A stretch of 64,000 bases of DNA from CAYLLN01 sp964384375. Lineage in GTDB: Bacteria > Planctomycetota > Planctomycetia > Pirellulales > Pirellulaceae. The position numbers and the translations under genes are program-made. Below the pieces are notes generated by a model. The model saw only the letters and a list, made by a program, of their open reading frames with translations. It had not been told where the DNA came from and ran no database searches. Below are positions 36,035-43,851 of the stretch, piece after piece. The stretch is taken from positions 27,394-91,393 of the forward strand of contig CAYLLN010000021.1 of assembly GCA_964384375.1 (NCBI GenBank). Reading direction: 5' to 3'. The number at the start of each line of letters is the position of its first letter. Positions within the stretch are counted from its first letter, which is position 1.

Positions 36035-37051
36035 ATGTTCGTCGATCGCGTCACCATCGAGGTTCAGGGAGGCCGCGGCGGCAACGGCTGCGTGAGCTTC
36101 CGGCGCGAGAAGTACGTCCCCAAGGGTGGACCCGACGGGGGCGACGGCGGTGACGGCGGCAGCGTGATCGTCGTCGCCAAGAATGGCGTGAACAATCTCG
36201 CGGCTCTCGCTCAGCACAAGTTCTGGCGAGCCGAGAGCGGTTCGCACGGCAGCGGCAGCAACAAGTCGGGGCGCGGCGCCGGCGATCTGATCATTGAAGT
36301 GCCGCCGGGAACGATTATCACCGATGCCCAAGGGGGCTTCGTTATCAAGGATCTGAAGGCCGACGGCGACACGGTCGTCGCGGCTCGCGGCGGCGACGGC
36401 GGCAAAGGGAACACGCATTTTAAAACGGCCACCAATCGCGCCCCGCGCGAAGCGTCACCTGGCGGCGAAGGGGAGAAGCGGCTGCTCGCGCTCGAACTCA
36501 AGGTGATTGCCGACGTCGGCCTGATCGGCAAGCCCAACGCCGGCAAGAGCACGATGCTCAGCCGGCTCACGCGGGCCCGTCCACAGATCGCCGACTACCC
36601 GTTCACGACCAAGCACCCGAACCTCGGCATCGTCACTGTCGATGCCGACCGGCAGTTCGTGATGGCCGACATTCCGGGGCTGATCGAAGGGGCACATGCC
36701 GGCGTGGGCCTGGGACACGATTTCCTGCGGCACATCGAGCGGGCGGGCATTCTCGTGCATTTGGTCGAGCCGGCCGCGGTCGATGGGAGCGATCCACTGG
36801 CGAATTACGACACGATTCGTGCAGAACTCGTGCAGTATGATTCCAAACTTGGAGAGCGGCCGGAGATCGTCGCCGTGACCAAGGCCGAGCTTCCCGGCGC
36901 TGCCGACGTGCAAGCAGCACTGGCGGCGCACGCGGGCAAGGAAGTGTTGCTCGTTTCGGCAGTGACCGGTCAGGGACTCAATCAGCTGGTGCGGGCGATT
37001 GCCGAGACGCTGAAATCGCAGGCCGAGATTGCCGAGCAAGCGAGTGTATGA
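36035..37051 (+). CDS. obgE: Obg-family ribosome-assembly GTPase
   Basis: Obg/CgtA GTPase of 338 residues, acting in 50S subunit maturation. The glycine-rich Obg fold spans about 1-158 (VQGGRGGNGCVSFRREKYVP; GPDGGDGGDGG). The G domain follows: G1 GKPNAGKST near 165-173, G3 DIPGLIEGA near 212, and G5 VSAVTGQG near 309. The G4 position, normally NKxD for guanine specificity, reads TKAE at about 281-284, a non-standard form. There is no C-terminal OCT domain beyond the G domain. The stop overlaps the coaX start by 4 bases (ATGA), so the two are coupled. Confidence 0.95.
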   Translation: MFVDRVTIEVQGGRGGNGCVSFRREKYVPKGGPDGGDGGDGGSVIVVAKNGVNNLAALAQHKFWRAESGSHGSGSNKSGRGAGDLIIEVPPGTIITDAQGGFVIKDLKADGDTVVAARGGDGGKGNTHFKTATNRAPREASPGGEGEKRLLALELKVIADVGLIGKPNAGKSTMLSRLTRARPQIADYPFTTKHPNLGIVTVDADRQFVMADIPGLIEGAHAGVGLGHDFLRHIERAGILVHLVEPAAVDGSDPLANYDTIRAELVQYDSKLGERPEIVAVTKAELPGAADVQAALAAHAGKEVLLVSAVTGQGLNQLVRAIAETLKSQAEIAEQASV

Positions 37052-37830
37052 ACGCCGCCCCGCTCATCGCGGTCGATATCGGCAACAGCCTGACGAAGCT
37101 GGCATGGTTTGATTTCCAAAGCCCCAACCGGCCGACGGAATTGCCACAGCCGACGAAGATCATCGAATTTCCAACGGGCCAAGCGCCGGGCGACAACTTG
37201 CCTGCAGAACTGCCCGCTGGGCCCTCCCGCTGGCGTGTCGCGAGCGTTCATCGCGAAGGACAGCGTGTCTTGGCCGAATGGGTCAATGGAAACCGTCCCC
37301 AAGACGACTACCACGCACTCGCGCTCGCCGACCTGCCGATTGCCGTGCGCGTGGACCATCCCGAGCGTGTCGGCCTCGATCGGCTTGCTGCAGCGGTGGC
37401 CGCCAACGTCTTGCGCGAGCCGGGCCGGCCGGCGATCGTGGTGCAAGCTGGAACTGCCGTGACGGTCAACCTGATTGATGCTGACGGCACGTTCGCCGGC
37501 GGCGCGATTCTGCCCGGATTTCGAATGCAGGCTGAGGCGCTGTTTGGTGGCGCGGATTTGCTGCCGCTCGCAATCCTGGAACCGCAAGGCCAGCCACCGA
37601 CACCGCTCGGCACGAACACCGAGGACGCGATTCGCAGCGGCCTCTTTTGGGGCGCGGTCGGTGCGGTTCGCGAGCTCGTCGCGCGGATCGCGCAGCCACT
37701 CGCGCGCCAGCCGCAAGTCTTCGTCACCGGCGGCGATATTGCTCGACTCGCGCCGCTCGTCGGCGGAGGCACGCGTTTCGTGCCGAACATGGTGCTGGCG
37801 GGGATTGCGCTGGCGAGTCGAGACGGCTAA
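37048..37830 (+). CDS. coaX: Type III pantothenate kinase
   Basis: Phosphorylates pantothenate in the first step of coenzyme A synthesis; 260 residues, ASKHA fold. Phosphate-binding motif 1 is IAVDIGNSLTKLAWF (Asp at about residue 9). The GxDR catalytic segment is VGLDRLAAAV, and motif 2 is QAGTAVTVNLIDADG followed by GGAILPGFRMQ. In motif 2 the usual TxD position reads TVN, a small departure. The C-terminal NTEDAIRSGLFWGAVGAV and FVTGGDIARL are intact. It overlaps obgE by 4 bases. Confidence 0.92.
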   Translation: MNAAPLIAVDIGNSLTKLAWFDFQSPNRPTELPQPTKIIEFPTGQAPGDNLPAELPAGPSRWRVASVHREGQRVLAEWVNGNRPQDDYHALALADLPIAVRVDHPERVGLDRLAAAVAANVLREPGRPAIVVQAGTAVTVNLIDADGTFAGGAILPGFRMQAEALFGGADLLPLAILEPQGQPPTPLGTNTEDAIRSGLFWGAVGAVRELVARIAQPLARQPQVFVTGGDIARLAPLVGGGTRFVPNMVLAGIALASRDG

Positions 37831-37842
37831 TTGAGTCGCGGG

Positions 37843-37914
37843 ATGGAAGCCCGACGCGTCAGCGAGGGACAGCATCGGCCCCAACTCTCCCTCGCTTACG
37901 CTTCGGGTTTCCAT
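37843..37914. repeat. Inverted repeat of METRSVSEG type
   Basis: Arms of 26 bases, ATGGAAGCCCGACGCGTCAG-CGAGGG at 37843-37868 and its inverse at 37889-37914, pair with 3 mismatches around a 20-base loop. The right arm contains CGCTTACGCTTCGGGTT, also found alone at 34196-34212. Translated leftwards it gives METRSVSEG, a peptide string I recall from repeats in other planctomycetes. It follows coaX by 12 bases and could act as its terminator. Confidence 0.8.
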
Positions 37915-38013
37915 GAGTGACGCCGGCGGGACCTACTAAGATCGCCCCTTCGCTGCTACCTTGATTGAACCTCTCGCCGACCAATCCAGCCTCAAAATAC
38001 GCAGCTAATTGCC

Positions 38014-39411
38014 ATGTCGCTCACCGCCGACCGCGTCCTGAAACTTGCCCGCGTCCTGAAGGGTTTTGATTCTCGGCCTGACCTCGCGCTGGCTGATTAC
38101 CTGCGCGACATTCCGAAGCTCGCGTCGCTCGCCGATGTACCGAGCGGCACGAGTGTGCTCGTCCGCGGCGATGTCGATGCCAAGCCGGGTGCGGAAGTGG
38201 GCCAGGGGGACATTCGCCTCCGGTCGATGAAGGACACGCTGCAGTTCGGCCGCGATCGAGGCTGGAAGCAGATCGTCTTCGGCCACCTAGGCCGCAAAGA
38301 GAAGGACAAGCCTATCGGCTCGCTGGCCAAAGTGGCGGCTCGGTTAGGCAAGATCCTCGGCTGCGATGTGCCGCTCATCACCGACTGGTTCGACGAAGCC
38401 TCGCTCGCCGTGAAGCCGCACGTTGCCGAAGCGATTGCCGCCTCGCCTCCCGGCAGCGTGCTCGTGCTCGAAAATGTGCGGGGATACGACCTGGAAACGG
38501 TGCTCTGGAAAGCGAAGGAAGACGCTCTGCCAGGCATCGCGCCGAAGCTGGCGGCAATGGCCAATTCGCTTGCCGAGAAGGTCGCCAGCGTCTATGTGAA
38601 CGAAGCCCTCTCCGCCGGCAGCCTCGATGCGTCGAGCACGATCGTGCCGCTTGCCATGAAACGTGTGGCCCTCGGCCAGTACATCGCCAGCGAGTTTGAA
38701 GGACCGATGATGGACTGCCTGAAGGCGGAACTCGTCGTCTTCAGCGGCATCAAGATCGACAAGCTCGACGACCTGGAAGCGATGATCGCTCGCGGCACCA
38801 TCCGCACGATCTTCTCGGCCGGTTCGCTCGCGATGGCTCTGAAGAAGGCCGACGCGTTGCTCGCGGGACGCGACTTCTGCCTCGGTGTGACCGAAGATTC
38901 GGCCCACAAGGACAAGCCGTACTACATTCCGCCCGAGCGAATCGAGCAGGCCAAGCGAATGGTCGCCGCCGGCGAGCAGCACGGCATCGAGTTCGTCCTG
39001 CCGGTCGATTTCAAGCTGGGGGATGAGCGAGTCGTCGAAACACTCGCGCCGGGGGACCAGCAGTTCGACATCGGCACGAAGACGATCGCCCTCTTCGCTC
39101 AAAAGATCGGTGAGTTCGTGGAGAAACATCGCGGCCAGAAGACCGTCGCCTTCCACAACGGCGTCTTCGGCATGTTCGAAGATCCGCGATTTGAGGCCGG
39201 CACCAAAGCCTTCATCGGGCAGCTCAAGAAGCTGAAGGAGGGCGGCGTGGCGGTCTATGTCGGCGGTGGCGAGGGTGGCACGGCCCTCGAAAAGTACGGC
39301 CAGAGCGACTGGATCACGCATTGCTTTACCGCCGGCGGCACGGTGCTGAACGCGCTAGGCGCCGAGCCAGTGCCGTATTTGGTGGCGCTGCGAGCGGCCA
39401 ATGGCAAATAG
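38014..39411 (+). CDS. pgk: Divergent phosphoglycerate kinase
   Basis: Two-domain phosphoglycerate kinase fold, 465 residues against the usual 390-420. Recognisable motifs: VLVRGDVDAKPG near 48-59 (family RVDFNVP), DIRLRS, FGHLGR near 89-94 (family SHLGRP), LENVRGYDLE near 153, FHNGVFGMFEDPRFEAGT near 379 (family NGPxGVFE, ATP site) and VGGGEGGTALEKYG near 416 (family GGGDT/S). Several catalytic-site positions depart from the consensus: RVDFN is RGDVD, the FVNDAFGTAHRAHAS segment is YVNEALSAGSLDASS without the HR, and GGGDS is GGGEG. It may be a planctomycete-type PGK or a paralogue with altered substrate; no second pgk is in the window. Confidence 0.8.
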   Translation: MSLTADRVLKLARVLKGFDSRPDLALADYLRDIPKLASLADVPSGTSVLVRGDVDAKPGAEVGQGDIRLRSMKDTLQFGRDRGWKQIVFGHLGRKEKDKPIGSLAKVAARLGKILGCDVPLITDWFDEASLAVKPHVAEAIAASPPGSVLVLENVRGYDLETVLWKAKEDALPGIAPKLAAMANSLAEKVASVYVNEALSAGSLDASSTIVPLAMKRVALGQYIASEFEGPMMDCLKAELVVFSGIKIDKLDDLEAMIARGTIRTIFSAGSLAMALKKADALLAGRDFCLGVTEDSAHKDKPYYIPPERIEQAKRMVAAGEQHGIEFVLPVDFKLGDERVVETLAPGDQQFDIGTKTIALFAQKIGEFVEKHRGQKTVAFHNGVFGMFEDPRFEAGTKAFIGQLKKLKEGGVAVYVGGGEGGTALEKYGQSDWITHCFTAGGTVLNALGAEPVPYLVALRAANGK

Positions 39412-39474
39412 CCGGGAGCAAACCTGATCCTGGAATGTGGCTGCGATTTGCAGGGATTTCGAGGAGTGTTGGGC

Positions 39475-40092
39475 ATGGCGATTTATTCGACGTTCTTCGT
39501 TTGCAGGCCTGATGAATTGCCCGCTGGGTTTCCTGGTTGGAAACTCCCATTAGTCACTCCAGTTCGTCGCGAGGTGCGTAATCCGTTTACTGGCCAAACG
39601 ACGGTCATTGAAACACGTGAGCCTGACTGGCCAGAGGAGGAGATGAACGACGAGTCTTTGCCTGAGATCCAAGTCGTTGCCATACAGGGAAACTATCAGG
39701 ACTATTTGGAAAACCGTCTTCCGAAGTTCGTTCGCAACTGCAAACACTGGGCAGCCAAAGGTCTAACCGAAGTTGAGCTTGGTCCCCTTCTGGAAGCGGT
39801 TGGCACTCCCCGGAGCATGGAACAAGCGATTTACGGCCCGCCTTCCGCGGGAGCGATTGTGCAGCAATTCCCGCAGCAATTTGCGGCTTCGCTCGTGTCG
39901 CTCGAAATCAATTCGGTTGCTGGGAAGTGGGCCGAGTCAATGTCCACACCCGAACATACGCATTCGGTGTCGGGCGTGCGGTTGTCGGATGGATGGACCA
40001 TCGACGAGGCGCGGTCAGCGCTCCAACCAATTGCTGAGCTCGTTCAATCAGCTGCTCCTAACCAGCGACTGTTTCTGCTGACAGAGTGGTAG
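39475..40092 (+). CDS. Cytoplasmic protein of unknown function
   Basis: Predicted 205-residue soluble protein without signal or membrane helix. The N-terminus AIYSTFFVCRPDELPAGFPG and the segment PVRREVRNPFTGQTTVIETR look like one conserved domain; the C-terminus IAELVQSAAPNQRLFLLTEW is helical. ATG 39475 is used. The local sequence is noticeably less GC-rich than its neighbours, which could mean recent gain. I do not recognise a family; similar stand-alone proteins are sometimes immunity-type proteins but nothing here shows that. Confidence 0.6.
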   Translation: MAIYSTFFVCRPDELPAGFPGWKLPLVTPVRREVRNPFTGQTTVIETREPDWPEEEMNDESLPEIQVVAIQGNYQDYLENRLPKFVRNCKHWAAKGLTEVELGPLLEAVGTPRSMEQAIYGPPSAGAIVQQFPQQFAASLVSLEINSVAGKWAESMSTPEHTHSVSGVRLSDGWTIDEARSALQPIAELVQSAAPNQRLFLLTEW

Positions 40093-40420
40093 GACTCCGG
40101 CCCGGTCCCGGAACCGGTTTGTTTCCGGCTAAGAACTCGCACGCCCCACTTCGTCGTCATATTCCGCACGCCCGGCATCCTTTGCGCCACCGGCCGGGCA
40201 AGGTGGAAAAAGCGACGAGACTTTGCCGGTGGCTGAAGATCGGCAAATCGGGCCGACGATAGCATCCGCAGAGACAGCACCTTGACGTGCTGCGCGGTCG
40301 CTGAGCGTCCCTGTTACGGCCTACCGCCCTTGCCGAGAGCATCGCGGGGCCGGCGGTTCCGGCGACACGTTGTGTCCGTTTCCGTCTCCCTTCGTGTTCC
40401 GGTTTATTGGAGTATTTGTC
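40093..40420. other. Gene-free leader region of the Cys-rich gene
   Basis: These 328 bases hold no supported gene. Small palindromes are visible (GGAACCGGTTTGTTTCC-like at about 40108-40127 and GCCGGCGGTTCCGGCG at about 40348-40363). The promoter of the Cys-rich gene should be here but was not placed. Confidence 0.45.
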
Positions 40421-40951
40421 ATGAAGAGCTTGTTTGGTGCGGTTCTGACCGTCGGCATGTTGTGTATGGCCTCCTCGGCCAGCGCCTTCGAACTGTTCAA
40501 CTTCGGCTACGGCGGCGGCGGATGCGGCTGCGACGTTGCTCCGTCGTGCGGCTGCGACCGCGGCTGCCACCGGGATCGTTGCCACCGTGACCGTTGCTGC
40601 AAGGATCGCTGCCACCGCGCTCGCCGCTGCTGCGAGTCGGCATGCGATATGGGCTGCGCGAAGGCCGCCCCGACCTGCGAAGCCCCCAGCTGTGCCGCCC
40701 CGGCCCCCAGCTGCGCCGCTGAGCCTTCGTGCGCCGCCGCTCCCAGCTGCGGCTGCGAGAAGAGCTGCGGTTGCGACCGCGGCTGCCGCAAGCAGCGTTG
40801 CTGCCGTGAGCCCCGCTGCTGCAAAGAGCGGTGCCACCGTGACCGTTGCTGCAAGAGCCGCTGCCACGGCGGACTGTTCGGCGGCCACGGCTGTGGCTGC
40901 GAGAACACCTGCGGCTGCGAAATGGTGAAGGCTTGCGGCTGCGGCGCTTAA
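40421..40951 (+). CDS. Secreted cysteine-rich protein, metallothionein-like composition
   Basis: Predicted 176-residue exported protein with 36 cysteines in about 150 mature residues. The signal peptide is KSLFGAVLTVGMLCMASSAS ending at ASA/FEL. The mature chain is built from short Cys-containing units: CGCDRGCHRDRCHRDRCC, CCKDRCHRARRCC, an Ala/Pro segment with spaced SC units (APSCAAEPSCAAAPSCGC), and CGCDRGC repeated. Arg and His alternate with Cys, unlike the Lys/Ser-rich spacing of metallothioneins. It could bind metal or be a disulfide-crosslinked wall protein; the proteinaceous walls of planctomycetes are cysteine-rich. ATG 40421 is taken because it opens the signal peptide. Confidence 0.78.
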   Translation: MKSLFGAVLTVGMLCMASSASAFELFNFGYGGGGCGCDVAPSCGCDRGCHRDRCHRDRCCKDRCHRARRCCESACDMGCAKAAPTCEAPSCAAPAPSCAAEPSCAAAPSCGCEKSCGCDRGCRKQRCCREPRCCKERCHRDRCCKSRCHGGLFGGHGCGCENTCGCEMVKACGCGA

Positions 40952-41136
40952 TTGGCCAAAAACCGGCGGATCCCGTGCCGCACACACCACTGCGGCTCAT
41001 CGGTCCGCCGAATCGAGATAGTCCACAGCCTCTGCCTGGCCAGGCAGGGGCTGTGGCGTTTCTTGACCGAGTCGCATGTCCACGCTTCAATTCCGCCGCC
41101 GAAAGCGACTCGCCGAAGCAATCGCCGCAACAGCCC

Positions 41137-41445
41137 CTAGGAATGGCATTTCCAGCCGACGAGCCAGGTGCCATCGGCGAAGTGTTCGATGTGCCTCACT
41201 TCGCCGTGCAGGACGCTCCCGTGATAGACGATCGTGGCCTCGGTGCCGACATGGTAGGAAGCCACGTCGGTCATGAACACACCCAGGCCGGTCAGCGATT
41301 CGTCATGCACCTCGACCAGCGACTCTTCGCCCGGCACTTGCCAGATAACTGCAAAATCCGTACCCGGTTCCTGCTCGAACCGCGTCGCCTCGCGGTGCTC
41401 GTCGAGCAGCATAAAATCCAAAAGGGAAGGCTTGTCGGCGTGCAT
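41137..41445 (-). CDS. PilZ-like domain protein
   Basis: Single-domain protein of 102 residues. The segment EHREATRFEQEP fits the N-terminal R-x-x-x-R c-di-GMP-binding region, and VEVHDESLTGLGVFM fits the D/N-x-S-x-x-G motif of PilZ domains. The rest is beta-barrel-like (EATIVYHGSVLHGEVRHIEH, WLVGWKC). It may bind cyclic-di-GMP. ATG 41445 is preferred over an in-frame TTG at 41457. Single gene; neighbours are unrelated. Confidence 0.72.
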   Translation of the reverse strand: MHADKPSLLDFMLLDEHREATRFEQEPGTDFAVIWQVPGEESLVEVHDESLTGLGVFMTDVASYHVGTEATIVYHGSVLHGEVRHIEHFADGTWLVGWKCHS

Positions 41446-41774
41446 GGCGGGGCTCAACTTGCCGTCAGGTGTGTGAAACGAGGGCTACCAAAGTTTAGCT
41501 TACAGGTGGAGGAACGATTCCGGATTTGAAGCTCGAGCGGCCGGTTTGGCCATCAAGGCTGCGGCGGCATAGAATGCGCCCGTCCTGCCAAACATCATGC
41601 GATCGGCCGCGGCACACACCACTGCCCGCGGCCGGCGGCGACCAAGAAGCTGCGAGACCTCCGGCGGCCACCGGAGGTTTCGTGCTTTGTGCGTCAACAA
41701 AGCCCTGACCATAAGTCAGGGTGAATCATCATCGGTAGTCCACCGTGCGATCACCCCGACCGCTGGTCGGGGCT
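41446..41774. other. Gene-free interval with two hairpins
   Basis: These 329 bases lie between two leftward genes. CCCTGAC-CATAA-GTCAGGG (41703-41721) and CCCCGACC-GCT-GGTCGGGG (41754-41772) form stable hairpins just behind the DUF1501 stop. A CTCCGGCGGCCACCGGAG palindrome lies near 41661-41678. No supported gene. Confidence 0.55.
41754..41772 (-). terminator. Hairpin behind the DUF1501 gene
   Basis: An 8-bp perfect stem CCCCGACC/GGTCGGGG with loop GCT starts 2 bases after the DUF1501 stop codon. No T-run follows, so it may be a REP-type 3' stabiliser rather than a rho-independent terminator. Confidence 0.45.
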
Positions 41775-43244
41775 TTACGCCAGCACGCCCTGAATAATCC
41801 GCGACTCATCCGTCGGCCCAATCAGTCGCTGATTGAGCCCCTGATACGGGAAGCTAAATCGCTTGGCGTCGATGCCCAGGAGATGCAGGATCGTCGCCTG
41901 CAGGTCGTGAACGCCGACCTTGTCCTTCGTGACGAAGTAACCCAGGTCGTCGGTCTCGCCGAAGACGTGCCCCGCTTTTACGCCGCCCCCCGCCATCCAG
42001 ATCGTGAAGCAATGCGGATGATGGTCGCGGCCGAGGAACTTCGAGCCGCCGCGCTCTTCGTTCAGGGCCGTCCGGCCGAACTCGCCGCCCCAGATGACGA
42101 GCGTCTCGGCGAGTAGCCCGCGCTGCTTCAGGTCTTTGAGCAGCGCCGCTACCGCCCGATCGGTCTGTTTGCACTTGTTCGGCAGGGCGTTCATGATGTC
42201 GTCCCCCGCGCCGGTGCCGTGCGTGTCCCAGCCCCAGTCGTAAAGCTGGACGTAGCGCACCCCCTGCTCGGCCAGCCGCCGCGCGAGCAAGGCATTGTTC
42301 GCGAACGACGCCTTCCCCGGCTCGGCTCCGTAGAGCTCGAGGATCTCCTGCGGCTCTTTGGAGATGTCCATCACTTCCGGCACGGCGATCTGCATCCGGT
42401 AGGCGAGCTCGTACTGGCTGATCCGCGTGAGCGTTTCGGGGTCGCCGAATTCGGCCAGCTCCAGCTCGTTCAGCTTTTGCAAGGCGTCGAGACTGCGGCG
42501 GCGGACCTCGCGGTTCATGCCGGCCGGGTTGTTGGCATAGAGGATCGGATCGCCCACCGTGCGGCACTGCACGCCTTGATAGACCGATGGCAGATAGCCG
42601 GTGCTCCACAGGGCCTTGCCTCCAGTGGGATCGGTGCCGCCGCTGATGAGCACGACAAAGCCGGGCAGATCCTGATTCTCGGAGCCCAGGCCATAGGTGA
42701 TCCACGAACCCATCGCTGCTCCCCCGTTTCGCGGGCTGCCGGTATAGAGGAACAGCTCGGCGGGGGCGTGGTTGAACTGGTCGGTGTGCATCGACTTGAT
42801 GACGCACAGCTCGTCGGCCACGTCCTTCACGTTGGCCCACAGCTCGCTCATCTCGATGCCGGACTGGCCCTGCTTGGCGAACTTGTACGGCGTCCCCAGC
42901 ATCTTCGGCCGGCGGGCCTTCAGATCGATAAACGGCAGCCGCTCCTTTTGCAGGATGGCGAGCAGGTCATCCGGGCAGGGCTGCAGGTTGTGTTCGACCA
43001 GTTTGGGCTTGTAGTCCCACAGGTCGTGCTGCGGCGGCGCGCCAGACATGTGCAGGTAAATCACCCGCTTCACCTTCGCCGGCAGCGGTGGGGCCTTCGG
43101 CGCGAGGGGGTTCTCGGAGTCAGCAGCGCGGGCAGCGCCCGTACCGAGCAGCCCCGCGAGCGTCATTGCCCCCAGACCGACATTGCATCGTTTCAGAAAC
43201 TGCCGCCGCGTTGCCAATCGGGCAGATTCGAGCCGCGTATTCAT
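41775..43244 (-). CDS. DUF1501 protein, Tat-exported
   Basis: Sulfatase/alkaline-phosphatase-fold protein of 489 residues, typical of planctomycetes. The N-terminus has a Tat-type signal, TRRQFLKRCNVGLGAMTLAG (about residues 12-32). The family core is visible: VIYLHMSGAPPQHDLWDYKP, KSMHTDQFNHAPAELFL, GWDTHGTGAGDD, VIWGGEFGRTALNE and GRDHHPHCFTIWMAGGG, containing the metal-ligand Asp/His residues. ATG 43244 is used; upstream codons belong to the preceding gene. It normally sits directly behind a PSD1 (DUF1549/DUF1553) gene as its partner; here a toxin-antitoxin-like pair separates the two. Substrate unknown. Confidence 0.93.
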   Translation of the reverse strand: MNTRLESARLATRRQFLKRCNVGLGAMTLAGLLGTGAARAADSENPLAPKAPPLPAKVKRVIYLHMSGAPPQHDLWDYKPKLVEHNLQPCPDDLLAILQKERLPFIDLKARRPKMLGTPYKFAKQGQSGIEMSELWANVKDVADELCVIKSMHTDQFNHAPAELFLYTGSPRNGGAAMGSWITYGLGSENQDLPGFVVLISGGTDPTGGKALWSTGYLPSVYQGVQCRTVGDPILYANNPAGMNREVRRRSLDALQKLNELELAEFGDPETLTRISQYELAYRMQIAVPEVMDISKEPQEILELYGAEPGKASFANNALLARRLAEQGVRYVQLYDWGWDTHGTGAGDDIMNALPNKCKQTDRAVAALLKDLKQRGLLAETLVIWGGEFGRTALNEERGGSKFLGRDHHPHCFTIWMAGGGVKAGHVFGETDDLGYFVTKDKVGVHDLQATILHLLGIDAKRFSFPYQGLNQRLIGPTDESRIIQGVLA

Positions 43245-43248
43245 AGTC

Positions 43249-43851
43249 TCATCCCTCCCTCGATTCGTCGATGATCGCCTGGCCAAATGCCACTTCCACG
43301 AGATCGCTGACTCGCAAATCCTTGGCCCACTTCGCCAGGTAGTCTCGGTCCACTCGGTTCCCCTGTGCTTCCAGCATTTCAATCACATCGCGCCACTGCC
43401 GATCGGACGATTCTCCACCCAGCCGATACCATTCGAGCTTGGTCAGAATCGCGTCCTCAACCGTCAGTACGGCTGTCGGTTCAATTTCGCCCTCCGGTAC
43501 AAATCGCGTTTCGCGGCGCGCCATGACAGCGGCATCATACGGTCTTGCTTTTTGCACAAAAAAATCGACCTTGAACCCGATCAGCGTGTTGATGATGTTA
43601 AACGAGGCTCGGCGGCGATTCGCATCAACGATCGCAGGCAGACTCACATAGTAACCTTGTCCATATTCGGCCGCGAACTCCGCCTCTCGGCCCGGAAACG
43701 CAGCCACCATGATGTCCGCGTCATTCGTCGATCGGGGCGCTCCTTGCACGGAACTGGCCAGCGAGCCCCCCAACACATAAGGCACCTTCATCCGTTCGAG
43801 CAGCCGCACCGCTTTCCGGACTTCTTTCCACGCTTCGTCGCTTGCACTCAT
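43249..43851 (-). CDS. Nucleotidyltransferase, MenT/AbiEii-like toxin candidate
   Basis: DNA polymerase-beta-type nucleotidyltransferase of 200 residues. The active-site motif is VLGGSLASSVQGAPRSTNDADIMV (split: GGS at 28-30, NDAD with Asp 44 and 46), and the third carboxylate is in GFKVDFFVQ at Asp 96. The downstream ARPYDAAVMARRETRF and TKLEWYRLGGESSDRQWRDV segments are typical for this group. Known relatives (mycobacterial MenT1/Rv0078A) transfer nucleotides to tRNA ends and pair with a small antitoxin; the gene upstream here is that partner. ATG 43851 lies 131 bases inside the partner gene. It ends 4 bases before the DUF1501 start. Confidence 0.8.
   Translation of the reverse strand: MSASDEAWKEVRKAVRLLERMKVPYVLGGSLASSVQGAPRSTNDADIMVAAFPGREAEFAAEYGQGYYVSLPAIVDANRRRASFNIINTLIGFKVDFFVQKARPYDAAVMARRETRFVPEGEIEPTAVLTVEDAILTKLEWYRLGGESSDRQWRDVIEMLEAQGNRVDRDYLAKWAKDLRVSDLVEVAFGQAIIDESREG

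Noticed and set aside
41500..41712. 70-codon open frame on the - strand behind the DUF1501 gene
   Set aside because: Made of hairpin repeat sequence without a plausible start context.
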